From: Maylandia zebra
Lineage: Eukaryota; Chordata; Actinopteri; Cichliformes; Cichlidae
Length of the DNA stretch: 64,000 nucleotides
Assembly: GCF_041146795.1 (NCBI RefSeq)
Contig: NC_135177.1
Coordinates: 22,480,560-22,544,559, forward strand
Direction: 5' to 3'
In this document: piece after piece, positions 48,101 through 60,450 of the stretch
Numbering within the stretch: the stretch's first letter is position 1
How the letters are laid out: each line of letters begins with the position of its first letter
Made by a program: the position numbers and the translations under genes
The notes under the pieces: model-generated
The model's database searches: none
The model's input: the letters and a program-made list of their open reading frames with translations, nothing else
What the model was told of the DNA's origin: nothing

Positions 48101-48397
48101 CCCCCCACCCATGCAGTACGCTGGTGCACGGACGCAGAGGTAGACTCACAATGTGCTGAGAAAGCTACAGTTTGAGCTGACACATCTGATCTGTCTCTAT
48201 GAACAGAACTAAAAGCTTCACCAGGAACCACTGACGCATAAAAACGTTCAAACTGCCACTTACAGTGATGATGATTTAAGAAAAAAACAAACAAACCTTG
48301 CTTCACATTACTTACCTAACACTTTCAAGAGTTCCTCAAAATTTTCAGAGCTCTTCATCTCCCAAGTGCCGGAGAAATCTGGGATTTTGCGCTCCAT
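42087..48397 (-). CDS. crabp2: Cellular retinoic acid-binding protein 2
   Basis: Small cytosolic/nuclear lipocalin-fold protein that carries all-trans retinoic acid and delivers it to RAR. Four exons: 48316-48397, 44902-45080, 44212-44328, 42087-42140 (432 nt, 143 aa), the exact exon plan of the FABP family. Starts [20 protein letters not shown]. The helix-loop-helix [13 protein letters not shown] keeps K25, R34 and K35, equivalent to the nuclear-import residues of mammalian CRABP2. The retinoate carboxylate ligands are kept: R116 (TSWTRE), R137 and Y139 (CTRVY). GRPCT and [18 protein letters not shown] favour CRABP2 over CRABP1 (from memory), as does linkage to itga10. Intron sizes are 3235, 573 and 2071 bp. 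Odd: the C-terminus is RVYERQQ rather than the usual RVYVRE. Whether it is the a or b duplicate cannot be told here. Confidence 0.93.
43141..43167 (+). repeat. C27 homopolymer (G27 in crabp2 pre-mRNA)
   Basis: Uninterrupted C on the + strand inside crabp2 intron 3, so the transcript carries a 27-nt G run. Confidence 0.97.
44212..44328 (-). CDS. crabp2: crabp2 exon 3
   Basis: 117 nt, phase 0 at both ends. Acceptor TTTTCAG|AGT, donor TTG|GTAAAA. Encodes [20 protein letters not shown] and [19 protein letters not shown], including ligand-binding R116. Confidence 0.96.
44902..45080 (-). CDS. crabp2: crabp2 exon 2
   Basis: 179 nt. Acceptor GTGTAG|GT, donor ACG|GTAC. Encodes [40 protein letters not shown] and ends [15 protein letters not shown] is the CRABP signature strand. 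Confidence 0.97.
46932..46957 (+). promoter_or_regulatory. Cluster of four nuclear-receptor half-sites (overlapping DR1s) in crabp2 intron 1
   Basis: Successive hexamers CGGTCA (46932-46937), GGGTCA (46938-46943), AGGTCA (46945-46950) and AGATCA (46952-46957), giving two DR1 repeats that share the AGGTCA. RAR/RXR, PPAR/RXR or HNF4 would be expected to bind DR1. Mammalian Crabp2 is known to be retinoic-acid inducible through DR1/DR2 elements. Confidence 0.5.
47755..47784. repeat. Perfect 12-bp inverted repeat, GC-rich, 6-nt loop
   Basis: GCGCGCCTGTAG - TGCGCC - CTACAGGCGCGC in crabp2 intron 1, about 530 nt from exon 1. Confidence 0.9.
48316..48397 (-). CDS. crabp2: crabp2 exon 1
   Basis: Reads [20 protein letters not shown], then EELLKVL plus one base; donor G|GTAAG. 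The start codon is the first ATG of the exon, and the following sequence aligns with the N-terminus of CRABPs (four residues longer than the mammalian MPNF start). Confidence 0.93.
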
Positions 48398-48599
48398 GTT
48401 CGGCGATAGTTTGCTTAGTGGTGTGGACTAGATAAGCTGTCAGGTCCTGGGCTGCAGTCAGTGCGCGTCTGTGCGTCAAAAATGAACAAGTTGTGTGTGC
48501 GCCAGATGGCTTGGATCTGTCCGTGACTTGGTTTTGCCTTCTTCCCGGGATGAGAGACCTACTGACAGCAGCTCTTATCTCATCTATCTAGCAGTGCAC

Positions 48600-48690
48600 G
48601 TTATAAGCATTTGCACTTCAAATGAATGACACGGAGCGCAAAGATACTTGTGTAGGGATGCACACGCCCCTTTCTGAACGGACACGCCCC
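48600..48690 (-). promoter_or_regulatory. crabp2: crabp2 core promoter candidates: TATA-like box and two GC boxes
   Basis: On the minus strand GCTTATAAC lies at about 48600-48609, some 205 nt upstream of the ATG, implying a start site near 48570. Two GGGGCGTG boxes (complements at 48663-48670 and 48683-48690) are 60-80 bp further upstream, typical of Sp/KLF sites. Confidence 0.5.
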
Positions 48691-49816
48691 GGAGGCCGAC
48701 AGATTACAGGCACAGGCCCACAGTGCTTTAACCTGAGAACACCCCAGCAAGCACTCTGTGCACTTCGGCCCAGGGAGACGCCGTTTGGAGACCCCTCTCA
48801 TCCATACGCGCACCTGTCACCACCCAAACTAACCACTCCCCGAAACTCCCGCGTGCTCTGTTTATTAGGTGTTTAGCCACTTACTTTAGGCAATTACATT
48901 AACTACATATTACCATCAATGTTGTCATTGCAAAACAGAAAGGATGTAACCAGGTCAGTATTGACAGAACATGTCGTCTTGGCAGGGCGGCGCAAAGGAA
49001 GAACAAGTCAACTGCCAACCTGAAGAGATGGCGGAGCGGTTTGTGTGGGTGTGTGATGAGAGCGAGAGAGAGAGAAAGAGAGAGTGAGAGAGGGGCCAAG
49101 TTCATCTCCCAGCCTCCAGTACGCCCTGGTTCTGTGTCATAAAAATATAAGCAGAGGTAATGGGATACATCTAACGGCTGCAACTGGTGGGCTAGCCTGC
49201 GTCAGAGGAAAAAACAACCCGAACCCATGAGGGAAATATATTACGTGGGGCTGGGATTAAAAATAAGAGGTAGTATTGGCGCAGGTCAGCGGTGGCTCTC
49301 CTTATTAAAGTTTTTCGCCCCCCGCTGGCGGAAGAAAGAGGAGGGGAGGAGACGCGTCAGGCGGGGTCAGGGGCCCTGCGGGGTCGGAAGGTAGTCCTAT
49401 AAAGAACACACGGAAATGCACACGCACACACACCGTATGTATGCGCGCTCACGCACGCGCTGATGATGGATGGCAACTGGACAAAGCAGACGTTAACTAT
49501 TGACTCTTGATGGATGATCCCATCCGCTAATTCTGCACGGCGAATTAGCGCGAGGTAACCCGGGCGACTTTAAGGCGCGGGCATTAGCCCCCATACCCCC
49601 ACGGCTTAGGATATAAGCTTCACGCACACACCGGCTCAGTGTCAGTGTTATAACAAAGACACAGTGACTAACAGAGGTCAATAACAGTGTCAGATTGATA
49701 TTTGGTAACCTGATATGCGCTTTTGCGCACAGCTCTGCGTTCAGTTGCTTTGGTTTGCATCGGGCCCGGCGGGTCTGTCTGATGTGAACAAAGCTTGCTC
49801 TCATTGTTTCCTTCAT

Positions 49817-49817
<1 letters not shown>

Positions 49818-49912
<95 letters not shown>
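49818..49912 (+). repeat. (CA)47 microsatellite
   Basis: 95 nt of CA, the longest array of this type in the window. Confidence 0.98.
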
Positions 49913-49915
<3 letters not shown>

Positions 49916-50544
49916 ACATCTAAGTCACTGGCCACACACCATGCCACAATCACAGCATGTCCTCACAAGACAGCCATATTAGAGGTGTAATTTGCACTCC
50001 AGTCTTCTCTTTTTCTTCTTCTATGTCACTCATGTTTTTTGTAAGCTGGCTTACCTCTTCTTCTTTTTTAAACTCTTTAACAGTTTTCTCTTATATTATT
50101 AAATCAAAACACCTGATAGTGAAGTAAAAAAGTGAAGTTTATTACTGAGATCAATCGAAATCCACATGGGAATCTTTATATTAAAGCACAGCATCTGTGG
50201 TGGTCTATGGTTAAGAAAAGAGGACATGATCACGCCCCCAGTTTAAAGGTGGCTGATTCAAACCACCAAGGTTACAAAGGACAGCTGGCTACCATGGAGT
50301 AATTCGTCTGCAGCGTCATCACAGGCCATTACCGCTTTAGCATGACATAACAAGAAATGCATCAAAAGCCACTGAATGAAACAGACAGTCATGCAGTATA
50401 GGACGATAGCCTCACCCATGTTGTGTGTGTGCTGTTCAGATGGGGGGGTTGATAAAGAGCTCTGAAATGTGTGTGATGCTGCATGTCAGCACGTGATGAC
50501 AAAGCAAAGCTCAACATTCAGATCCACTCAACCGTGCCCCGCTC

Positions 50545-50800
50545 CTCTCAGCCTCTCTCTTGCCCCCCATTCCTTCCCTCCATTCCTCTTTTCCTTTCTG
50601 TCTCTCCTTTACCTCATGCTACTTTCTCCCCCCCTTTCTTCTCTTTTTCGACCTTCTCCTCCTCCTCCTCCTCCTGTCAAGCTTTTGTTCTTTTGTTCTG
50701 CTTTGACACATTCCTCAAGCATGTTGAGGAGAGGGAAGAGGCAAAAACAGAAGGGGAGAGGATGGAAAGGAGAAGAAAAAAGGAGGGGGGGCTAGTTAGT
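50545..50800. repeat. Pyrimidine tract followed by purine tract
   Basis: 50545-50680 is almost pure C/T on the + strand, including (CTC)n at 50657-50675. 50724-50795 is almost pure G/A. The two could pair or form triplex structures. Confidence 0.7.
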
Positions 50801-53343
50801 GAGAAAGTTAGAGACTGAAGTGCATGTCAATTTTTGTCTCTTTGTTGTGGGGAGAAGGATAGGGAGAGTGAGTCAGCAAGAGAGAGCAAGGAGATCAAAA
50901 GCCAACAGCGATGGAGAGGTTAAGAGCAGTGGATGAATGAAGGCGACAGATTAAGATCTGTCTTCGGAGGTGTAAGAAGTATTATTTTCCTGCTCCTGCG
51001 CCAACTTTATCTAAGCTATTTCCTTATGTTCCAGCTATTATCCTCACATATACTGTTTACTTCTTTTGTTCTGTCATCTTCATCTTTCTGTGTTCTTTCT
51101 CATACCAAGATTATTATTGGTAACCGATATCACCAACTGCCATCACAGAGACTGACAGGCAGGCTGCACCATGTGCAATCTAAACAGAATCTCTTGTGTC
51201 CTGTTTACAGTCATTTTTGGCTCTTATCAGCATGGCTACAAACATTCAGCATTTATAGAAACAATAACATAAAGCAGCAATAATACCATAGAAGAAGAGT
51301 ACAACGCAGAAAAAAATTCGGGGTTCTGTTTGAGAAATAATCATACAATTAGTTTTGACAATGAAAATATTTACTATTTCCAGCTTATGCACAATCAGAT
51401 TTTTCAAACTTTCTAACTAATGTGACTAAATGACATCAGCAAAAGCTGATAATAACTAAGCCAGTGTTTTCATCAAATCAAATGCAGCAGCAGCAGCAGG
51501 GGTGACACACATGCAGCTTCCAGGCCACTAAGGGTCCAGTAGGTCCCCTTGGCTGTGTGTCTTGTGTCTCTGCAAAGTAAAAACTGCAGAGACATAGAAC
51601 AGACGCATCACTGGAGTTTTAGCTGTCTCTTGTCCTGCAGACACCTTTGAGACATTGCCCATCTGCAACCTTCTTATCGATCAGGACATTAACCATGCTG
51701 CACCAGTAAACCAGTTTAGCTAAAGGGTTGTTCTGAAGAATTTCTTTGATTTATGACACTAGTGTTTCTTTGCCTTGACAACAGACAGCAAGAATGCAGG
51801 AAAACTGACGTATTTGAAAAATTCTGCATAGTTTGTAGGACATCAAAGGTTGTGAATAATCATGATAATATAATAAACCTGTTTTCCAAATTAATCTTTC
51901 TTTAAATGAGAACCTTTTCAGAATGTACTTGTACTTCTTTGAACTAATAGAAAGGGAAACATTTGGAGATGTGCGGTTTCAGAGGTAGTGATGGGTTCAG
52001 TTTAATACTTCAATGGCTTGAAATTGGATCACACAGAAAGGAATGAGGATGCTAAATAATTGGTTATGTGGAGCCTGCTGCACTTTGCCAAATGCTATTA
52101 TTAAGGAAGGTTTGTTCATTTCTGTGATGAGAAGCACAATTAATCTGAATCCTTTACACAGTTGTTTAATTAGAACAAAACTGGGCCGACTGTGACACTG
52201 ACATCCTTGGTGATACCATGAAACAGTTAAACGAAATCATTTGGTTAAACACTCTATACCCTGCAATCCTCACAGTTGTGTCGCTGGCAGCAGAGAATTT
52301 CCAGCTGTATTTCCTTCTCTGTGTTACATTTAAAACAGACTGAGCCTTGTATCAACACCCTCCCTAGGGTGACCTGTACCATATCTCCACACTCACTTCC
52401 TCTTATGCTGCGTATTGTTTCCTATTTCCTCTCCTCATTCAAATGACACAGATTTGAGCCATATCTGTGAAAGTTACAATCTACAGACTATTTACTGTTC
52501 CAAAGTTTCCTCATGTGGTCATGAAAGAAAACAGGAAAAAAGCTCACACCATATTAGATTTAATGCAAATTGTATCTAAAGTATGTCTAAAATGTGGGTG
52601 TCCTATTTCAGATGTCTTATCGTATTTGTGTTGCAATAAGAATAAAAAAATATAGCGACATGTATGCACAAGTTGGAGCCTGTGCGTGTGAATGCGATCA
52701 GTCGGGTTAAAGCCACACTTCAGTGGCATTCTCCACTTTATAATGCCGATGACCTCCAGTAAAAATTCTCACCCACTAACCTTAGTAATCCCAGATGTGA
52801 ACTTGACCCAGGCCTTCCAAACTGCCAGCTCCTGGAAGTCATTATTACTGGCCTTTACCCTCACAGGAAACCACTGGGCAAGAAGTGCACATGCCTGCAG
52901 ACTAACATTCCCCAAATTACCGTATCTCTCTTTTATGATTTAACCCTGGGTCCGTGTGGGCTTGAGACCTCCCCAAAGAGTCATGAGATGAATCAGGCGC
53001 CTTTTAGATGACTAATAGAACAGGAAAGAACACAAAACATTTACGTGACACAAGACTGTGTCTTTTTCTGTAATCTTTTCACTTTTTGCACAAAATGCAT
53101 GACAGCTGAACCTCTTCCAGCCTCTAAAAATTACATGCCGAGACATAAATACGTTTAAAGGGGGTCACAGCATTAAAACATTTGCGAACCCCTGCTCTGT
53201 GTGACTTTCACAACAGTTGCAGACACACATGTTCGCAGCCAAAAGTGTGTGCAGCACTGTTGGCTGCTGGCATGCTGACCCAGCAATCCATATGGGGCTG
53301 ATTAGAGATGGCAGTATTTAACTGTGTACATGGAAGAGAGGCA

Positions 53344-53344
<1 letters not shown>

Positions 53345-53428
<84 letters not shown>
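53345..53428 (+). repeat. (AC)42 microsatellite
   Basis: 84 nt of AC, intergenic. Confidence 0.98.
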
Positions 53429-53429
<1 letters not shown>

Positions 53430-55384
53430 ACATCATCGTGCAAGGAGTTTTGCATTTAAAGCATCACTAATGGACACTGTGTGTGTGCGCCTATGTGTTG
53501 CATACATGAGACTGAACCTCTAGATGCCTTTGCAGTTGCAGCCAGACGCCTGTATTACTCACACTCTATTCGTATTGTCCTTCAGAGCTCCTCCCTGCTT
53601 TCGCCCCGCTCCCAAAACCCCCTCTTCTCTTCTTCTCTCCCCCCTCGTCTTTGTGCTTCTAATTATCACATTTGTTATGAGCCGGTCTGGACAGCAGGAG
53701 AGCAAGAGCAGGGAGAGGTTGATTAGGAAGGGGAGGAGATGGCTGTGACTGTGAGCACTGAATGAAAAGGAGCTGGAGAAATAGATTACGTCGAGCTTGT
53801 CTTTATTTGGTCCTCCTTGTGTGTTCAATGCTTGAAGTTTTCCCTGTGTTTCCCTGTGTACACTGTCACCTGCACTTAATCTGAGGTGACAACTGCACTG
53901 AGTGATGCTGAATTGTCGTGCAGCCAACAGAAGACAGCAGATGAGAAGGATGAAGAAGAAAAGAGGAGAACAGTGAGGTCAGAGAGGCAAAGAAAGGAAC
54001 TGAGGGAGGCTGAGGTGTTCATGAAGAAGGTTTTGTGAAATACAGCTAACATATGTGGACTGGAGAAAAATGGGAAGCTGAGAAGACAAACAAGAGCTGG
54101 TTCCCATACTTTTATTGCTTTTCACCTTATTTTATGTGTTTTGTTTTCCTGAAAACCCCAAAAAAGTTCAATAAAAGTCCAGCCCTGCTTTTATCGTATC
54201 AGCCCTCCTTCTTCTTGCATCCTACGACTCTGCCCCTCCACCCTCGCTCTGCCTCTCACTCCGCACTCATTCTTTTATTCTCCCGCTGCCTTTCCTCTTT
54301 GACCCGAGTCAACGATTGTTGTCCACTTTTGCTTTTTCCTCAGCCACGATTGTGTGTCAGTAGTGTCTCCAGAAGGCAATGTTCTCATCTGTTTAAGTTT
54401 GTCTGTGCATTTGTGCACATATGGATGCATGCACGACTGGACAGTATGTGTGCATGCGATGATGTCATAGATGAAGAATTGCTATAGTTAAATACTTGGC
54501 GCAGGTCACCCTCTGGTCACTGTTGCTGTACGTGACCACAGTGTGTCCCCAAAGACTCTACAATTAACTGACACAGTGTCAGATTTATGCTTTATTGTTC
54601 TCTCGATTGCTTTGAATAGCAGTAGATCTGCATATCAGTGAGTTTGAGGCAGAAAACTGGAAAATGGCATTAAGCTCTGTGATTTCTTCACTGATCCTCT
54701 GACTTTGCCAAAGACGTGTGAGAAAATAAATGCTCAATATAAGGTTTAAAAAGCTTTTATTCACCTGCCTTTGCAAAAACATGATGGGGAAGAAAGCTAC
54801 GAGAGATAGCTATACATGAAATGGAAAGGTGTGATGAAATTTTACGAGGTGCAGTGCATAGAGATGGAGTCATCTGTGATACTTTCGGTGTTGCTGTACA
54901 AGAAAACCAAGTGAAGAATTGTCATTTCTTGTCAAATTCCAAGCAAGTCATCACTTCTTTTATTTTTGATTAACTTTTCTGCAAATCAATGAGCCTATTG
55001 TTTCATTCGCACTTCTATTCATTCATATCAGTGTAGTGTGGCTTTGTACAAGCAGATGTATACAAAATAAGCTCAATAAGAACTCCATAACTTTTTAAAG
55101 TATGCAAGAAATATTTTCTCTTGATAATAACACCTCCATCCTGCTTATTTCGCTATTTGAGTCTAATGCTTACACTTTAGAGGTGCTAAAAGTTCAGTGT
55201 TTTTCATCATGTTTTACTGTAAATGGCTCAGCAGCACAAAGTTTTTGCTGGCGTAGTACCTGACCTCCACATTTGATACTATACGTGACTGTCATTTTAG
55301 CTTGATAGCTTGACATACTGGGTGAGTGTACTGGGTTCTGTGTTGGAGTGGTTCTGTGGCTTATAAATTAACCTCCTCGTCTGC

Positions 55385-55990
55385 ATCTCTTGCCTGCTGT
55401 GTGGCACAAGGTTCTGTTTCTGGCACTTTACAGTTTCTTGTATATCCACTCCCTCTTTAGCTCATTTTAAGCTTTTTAAAGGGCTTTTATTATCACTGCT
55501 ACACAGATTATGTTCAGTTATATACCTCTTTTAAGCCCAAAGATGTTTTAAAATGACAAATTCTGCATAGTTTATAATAGACTCTATTAAAAGATGGGTG
55601 GCTGACAGTGTTCTCAAACTTAATAATGAGAGGTTACAAACAGAAGTCCTTGTTTGTGTCCTCCAACATATGGAAACACCAGGTTTCCTCGCGACTTTTC
55701 CTAAATCTTCTATCAGGAACCGTTTTTAAAAATAGCAGCAGGGCCCTGGGGTCATTTGTTCAGGCCCTGCTTGCTGTGCAGCATAACTAGGAGTGTTTGC
55801 AGTGGTCCCCAGATTCTGGAGCTCTTCCCTACTGAGCCTGAGATCTGTGGACTCAGTGGTTTAAAAAGCAGCTAAACGCTCGTCTTTGTCACCTTGTTTT
55901 TCAGAAACGTTCTGTCTGTATGTTTTTAGTATCTTGTTGTGATTCACATTGTAATTTTTATCCTGAAAGGTGCTATATAAGTAAAGTTTT
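55385..55990 (+). mobile_element. LINE (L2-like) remnant
   Basis: Decayed RT: GTTCTGTTTCTGGCACTTTA (from a GSVLGPL-type motif), CTACACAGATTATGTTC (former YADDTQL region), then RWVADSVLKLNNE-like sequence at about 55590. The end GAAAGGTGCTATATAAGTAA (about 55966-55985) is a typical tail. Many stops. Confidence 0.6.
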
Positions 55991-58900
55991 ATTCTATGTC
56001 ATTCTTTTAAAAGGGGTCAGGTGGTCTCCAGGTCAGAGTTCAATTTTTTATTTTTATTTATTTTTTTATTTTTTGCACAGAGCCCAAAACAAGAGGGGAC
56101 ATTCAACTGAACAATAAAAAAATAAATGAAGACAAAAAAAATCCCAAAGTTGTTTATTCACAATCTGATCTGTACTGTCCCAACGTATCATATTACCTGT
56201 TATCTTACTTATATTTGTGGGATTCTTTGATCCAAAAAGGTTGTTGCACTTTAAAAACTCTTCAAGACTAATTTGCAAACAAATGTTGGAAGTTTAGGAC
56301 GATCATCTCACAGAGACCGCTGCAACAATCTAGTCTCACCAACAGCAAGCGAAAATGAGCCAAAACGAAATTCTAGCAAAGAGTAAAATGCATGTGTGTT
56401 GGAAGATTTGTTTGTATGATGTATCATGTGCCGGCCGTTATAATGACCATGACAAAGTAGACATAGCATGGGAAAAACCAAGCAGAGTTGCAGATGACTT
56501 TTTAAGTATTGTCATTCTGCAGTTTACCATCAAACTTTATATTCTAACCAAGTTTATTAGGCTCATACGATGTGACTTGCAATAAAATACATGACCGATG
56601 AAATCTCACAGGATGTAGCTGTAGGTGCCTAAAAAGACTCTAAACAACTAAAAGTCTTTCTCTTTTAGAATAAAAGATGAAGGAACCATATATATTTTTA
56701 AATGAATTTAAGCCTGAAGGCTGTTTGTACTGTTATGCTCAGGCTTTGCTTGGATCCTGGGATTTTGGTGAGTAGCCTAATGAGCAACTCTCCTGCCATC
56801 TGGTGGTGGCAAACTGACGGTGCTGTGTCTAAGTCTTCAAACTCTTTATAACCTTTTGGCTCCACACGTAGAAGATGTCTGGGCATGTGAGCCTACTGTA
56901 ACTAATCAAACTATTGTTATTAGTGTTTACAGGAGTTTAATGCCCTCGGCTTTGCGTGACTGCAGGCCTGCTCATGCGCCTGCAGGGACAGGTGGAGTCC
57001 CAACCCCCACAAGTCATCCTGATAATTTTGTTTGTGTTTTTGTCTCTCTGAGAACCAGTTTTAATGTGATACAGAGTGGCAGCAGTTCACCCAGGCCTTA
57101 ATTTGTTGAAGAGCTTCTTAAGAAGGCTATGTCAAAGCTGCGAGTTAGCTCTTATGCTGTTAATGTTCATTTAACACCACAAAGTGCAAAATGAGAATAA
57201 TAAAAGGTCAGCTCCAATCACCACAAAGCCGGTAGACAGATTTGAGCTGAATCCGAGCTACTTGGCATTTCTGGCTCTATTATGGGAAAAGTGTTGTTTG
57301 CCAATGCTGGCACAAAAATATTGAGCTGAGCCAGGCTTTGGTTGTGACAGGTTTTATGTGGGCCATGTGCCACAATATACCTGACAGTTGGCTCATGCAG
57401 CGGGGCCTGTGGTTGACTTGAGACAGGCTTTCAGCCCACTCAACCTTCATCAGCCTGAGTTAACACTGTCAGTGAACTGGCTTAGTAGAAAACTGTAAAT
57501 ATGGTGCACACGTGGGCACAGCATTTGTTGCTGAATGGGCAATTTGGGGAAATTCTAATGCAAACTCAGGAAAATGGTGACCCCTCAACAGCAACAATGA
57601 CTCGTATATCACAAAGTATCTTATTTCAGTAAGTTTCTATTTCATATTTATTCTGCATAGTTTAGTTCAGAGTGGAGATACATGCTTGCAATATTTAATA
57701 TTGGTGTTGCTGTATATTGTATCATTTTGGAACACCCACCCTGTTGTAAATATGTTTAATGACAGAGCTGAAAAGGTGCATCTTAAATTAAATACACAAG
57801 GTCTCATATGAGGGTGGATAACAAGTCAAATAAAAATGAAGAAAAGGAAACGGTCTACTTTTGTATCACTGACTCAAGGACTGTAGTGTCTTTATTCTTT
57901 TCCCATCTTTAAACCTTTCCCTTGCAAACACCCATGTCAGTATAAGTGCAGTAAAAATGCAGCAGTGCCTCTTTGTAATGGAAACTTTTAACATTCTTCT
58001 CATCTCTGTGCCAAGCTGACCTGGCTGAATGGGAGGCTCCATAGTGTCTCATTTTGATTCCCTGTAATCTTTTAATGCAACATGTAATCGACTTATTACA
58101 GCTGGCTTGTAAGGCCCTAACACATAAATGACAGCTACTGCCTGCCTGATGAACATCACTTAGTAACAAAAAAAAGAAAACACGCAACCGGAAAAAACAG
58201 AGGTCTAGTGCACAGACGTAATGTGATGGACCGAGCAGTGAAGGAAACTTAGGCACAGGTTAAAGTCCAAAAAAAGATTTTTTATTTAACCCAAAAAACA
58301 TAATTGGTTAACTCATGCAAAAAGAATCAAAATCTTGGGCCCATAAAAGAGGTCAAACTAACAAAACTCTACTCAAAGTTGACAACACAACTGATAACTC
58401 AAACAAGCTGACCTAACTTAACGAGACAAAGGGGAAACTTAAATAGTGGCTGATCAGCCCACAAAAACAGGAAAAGGGGTAAAACACACAAAACCTAACT
58501 AAACCAAACATAATGAACTCCAATTCCCCCCCATGGTCCCGAGTTATGGCGTGAACCAATTTGTAGCCTTCCTTTAAACCTCGCTCCGCCCCTTTTCCAC
58601 CTCTTGGCTCCTTAATCAAGGGACTGGAACAGCTGCAACTAAGGTAACTCAGAAAACAAAAGATTAATCATACATAACAGTGTAAACTAAAATGTGCGCA
58701 CTTATTTTAGAATGCAGTGTTATGTGGATATGTGAATGAATTCTAAACCAAAACCAGTTATTTATTGTTCTGTAAATAAATTCCTATATTTAAAGAAAGA
58801 AATGTGAATGCAATATTACTTATAAGCCTCTACACTAACATGGTGATATTACCACTGTGTGGCTGTAAGTGCAGCCATCACACGTAATGAGATGAGAGAC

Positions 58901-60089
58901 GCCAAGGAAGGGCAGCGCTAAAGAGAAGGCCACATAAATAGCCACAACCCTCCTTTATTATCAGAGGGCAACACCAAGAACTCAAATTGCAGAGATCATA
59001 ACCAAATGCACAAACACACTCGCAAAAAATAGCAGTGCCTGTGAACTGTAACAATCTCTATTGCAACCTGTGAACTTGTAAATAACGTGCCTATAAATGA
59101 TTCTGTGCTTGTGGTTCTTCTTGTTCTCTTTTTGAGAACCCCTCAACCCATTTGTGTGTAAAATCAATTTAGATTTCTGTGACACCTTTCTCCCTTTTCA
59201 TTAACAAGCTGCGTCTAAGATACGTCACTTCACTGACTACATCCTCAAAAGTATAAAAAACCCCTGAAGAGGTAGAAAGAAGTCAGCTTGGCAAACCTAT
59301 GGATCCACTTCTCATCTCAGAAGGTCGAACGTAAGAAGAAGCCAGCAGAGGGTGCTAATCTGAATCAGCAGAGACCAGAGAGGCACTGTGGCAAAGATGT
59401 GTTAAGATTGTGATTGAAAGCAGCTCATATGCTGATTTTTTTTCTTAATCTCAGACTACATCTGTATTTAACCACACCTGAAAACTCTTATTTCATTTAG
59501 TTAAACTGCCATCATGTGCATGTTAAGCTATTCAGCATAGTGATGAGCAATTTGAGTTTCAAGTGCACGCGTCTTCATGGTCTGATATTTCCTGTGGTTT
59601 TTGCATCGCATGCAATAAGTGTACACACAGTGAGGTACCGATACTTTCATCACTGACAGACGACAAACCCATTTGGTTAATTTGCTGGAAGGAAGAACAA
59701 AGCAAATATTAATTTCTTGAATTTTGAAACTGAACTACTGGTGTGACGAGACTTCTTGTTATGAATGTATAATAAATATATCAGCTGCTCCAAACAAAGC
59801 TCACCCAAACAATAGTTATTATCAGTCTTCTGTGCAGCTTGAATGGGTTTGCTGTCTAATTGCTGCACTTTCACTGTAGCTTTTGTGGACTAATTAGCAG
59901 GCAAATCAGTTAAAACAAGACAAATCTAGAGACACAATCTTCACATGGTTGTCATCTACCTCATTTGTAAACATGAATCACTAACTACTGGTGGATTAAA
60001 ATAAAAGACATGGATGGATTGGGGCGATTCGTTGAGTTTGTGTCAGAGAAAGATGAAAGAAAAATTCCTGCAGTTGCTTTTTGAGAATT

Positions 60090-60141
60090 TTTATTAAATT
60101 TACTCTTCATGGGCTCATAATTTAGCACCAATAATTTTATT
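60090..60141 (-). terminator. Candidate poly(A) signals of the RNase-like gene
   Basis: Two AATAAA hexamers on the minus strand, at 60136-60141 and 60090-60095, about 310-360 nt after the stop codon. Confidence 0.35.
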
Positions 60142-60450
60142 TTTGAGTCAGTCTCAAGAGACCACTGTTGTTATTCAAACCCTGCACACCATGTCTGCCA
60201 TGTCCACAATCAAATTATTCAAATCAAACTCATAGACAGACTCACCTGAGCAGTACATGCATAAAAAAGTAGCAACATTTGTTACAAAAATCCATCTTTA
60301 AATAACTGAATACTTGACTTTTTTGGTTTGTTTTAATATTGCTTTGAAGTCAGAAACTCCAAATCAAATTTCATGACTGAAATGTCAACTGAATTGAAAA
60401 GCCTTCAGATAAAAAAACAAAAACAAATCCATAACATTTAATTAATCAAT

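Larger units (their letters stand above)
48700..60089. other. Intergenic interval between crabp2 promoter and RNase-like gene
   Basis: Contains the CA arrays, purine/pyrimidine tracts and one LINE remnant listed here. No exon with recognisable homology was found on either strand; long frames here are low-complexity translations. Confidence 0.55.

Noticed and set aside
42087..48397. Initial reading as crabp1
   Set aside because: [20 protein letters not shown] and [10 protein letters not shown] fit CRABP2, and the neighbour is itga10.
59245..59330. TATA-like GTATAAAAA followed by ATGGATCC… and a GTAAG donor-like site on the + strand
   Set aside because: The short frame has no homology and stops at once unless spliced; nothing further supports a gene.
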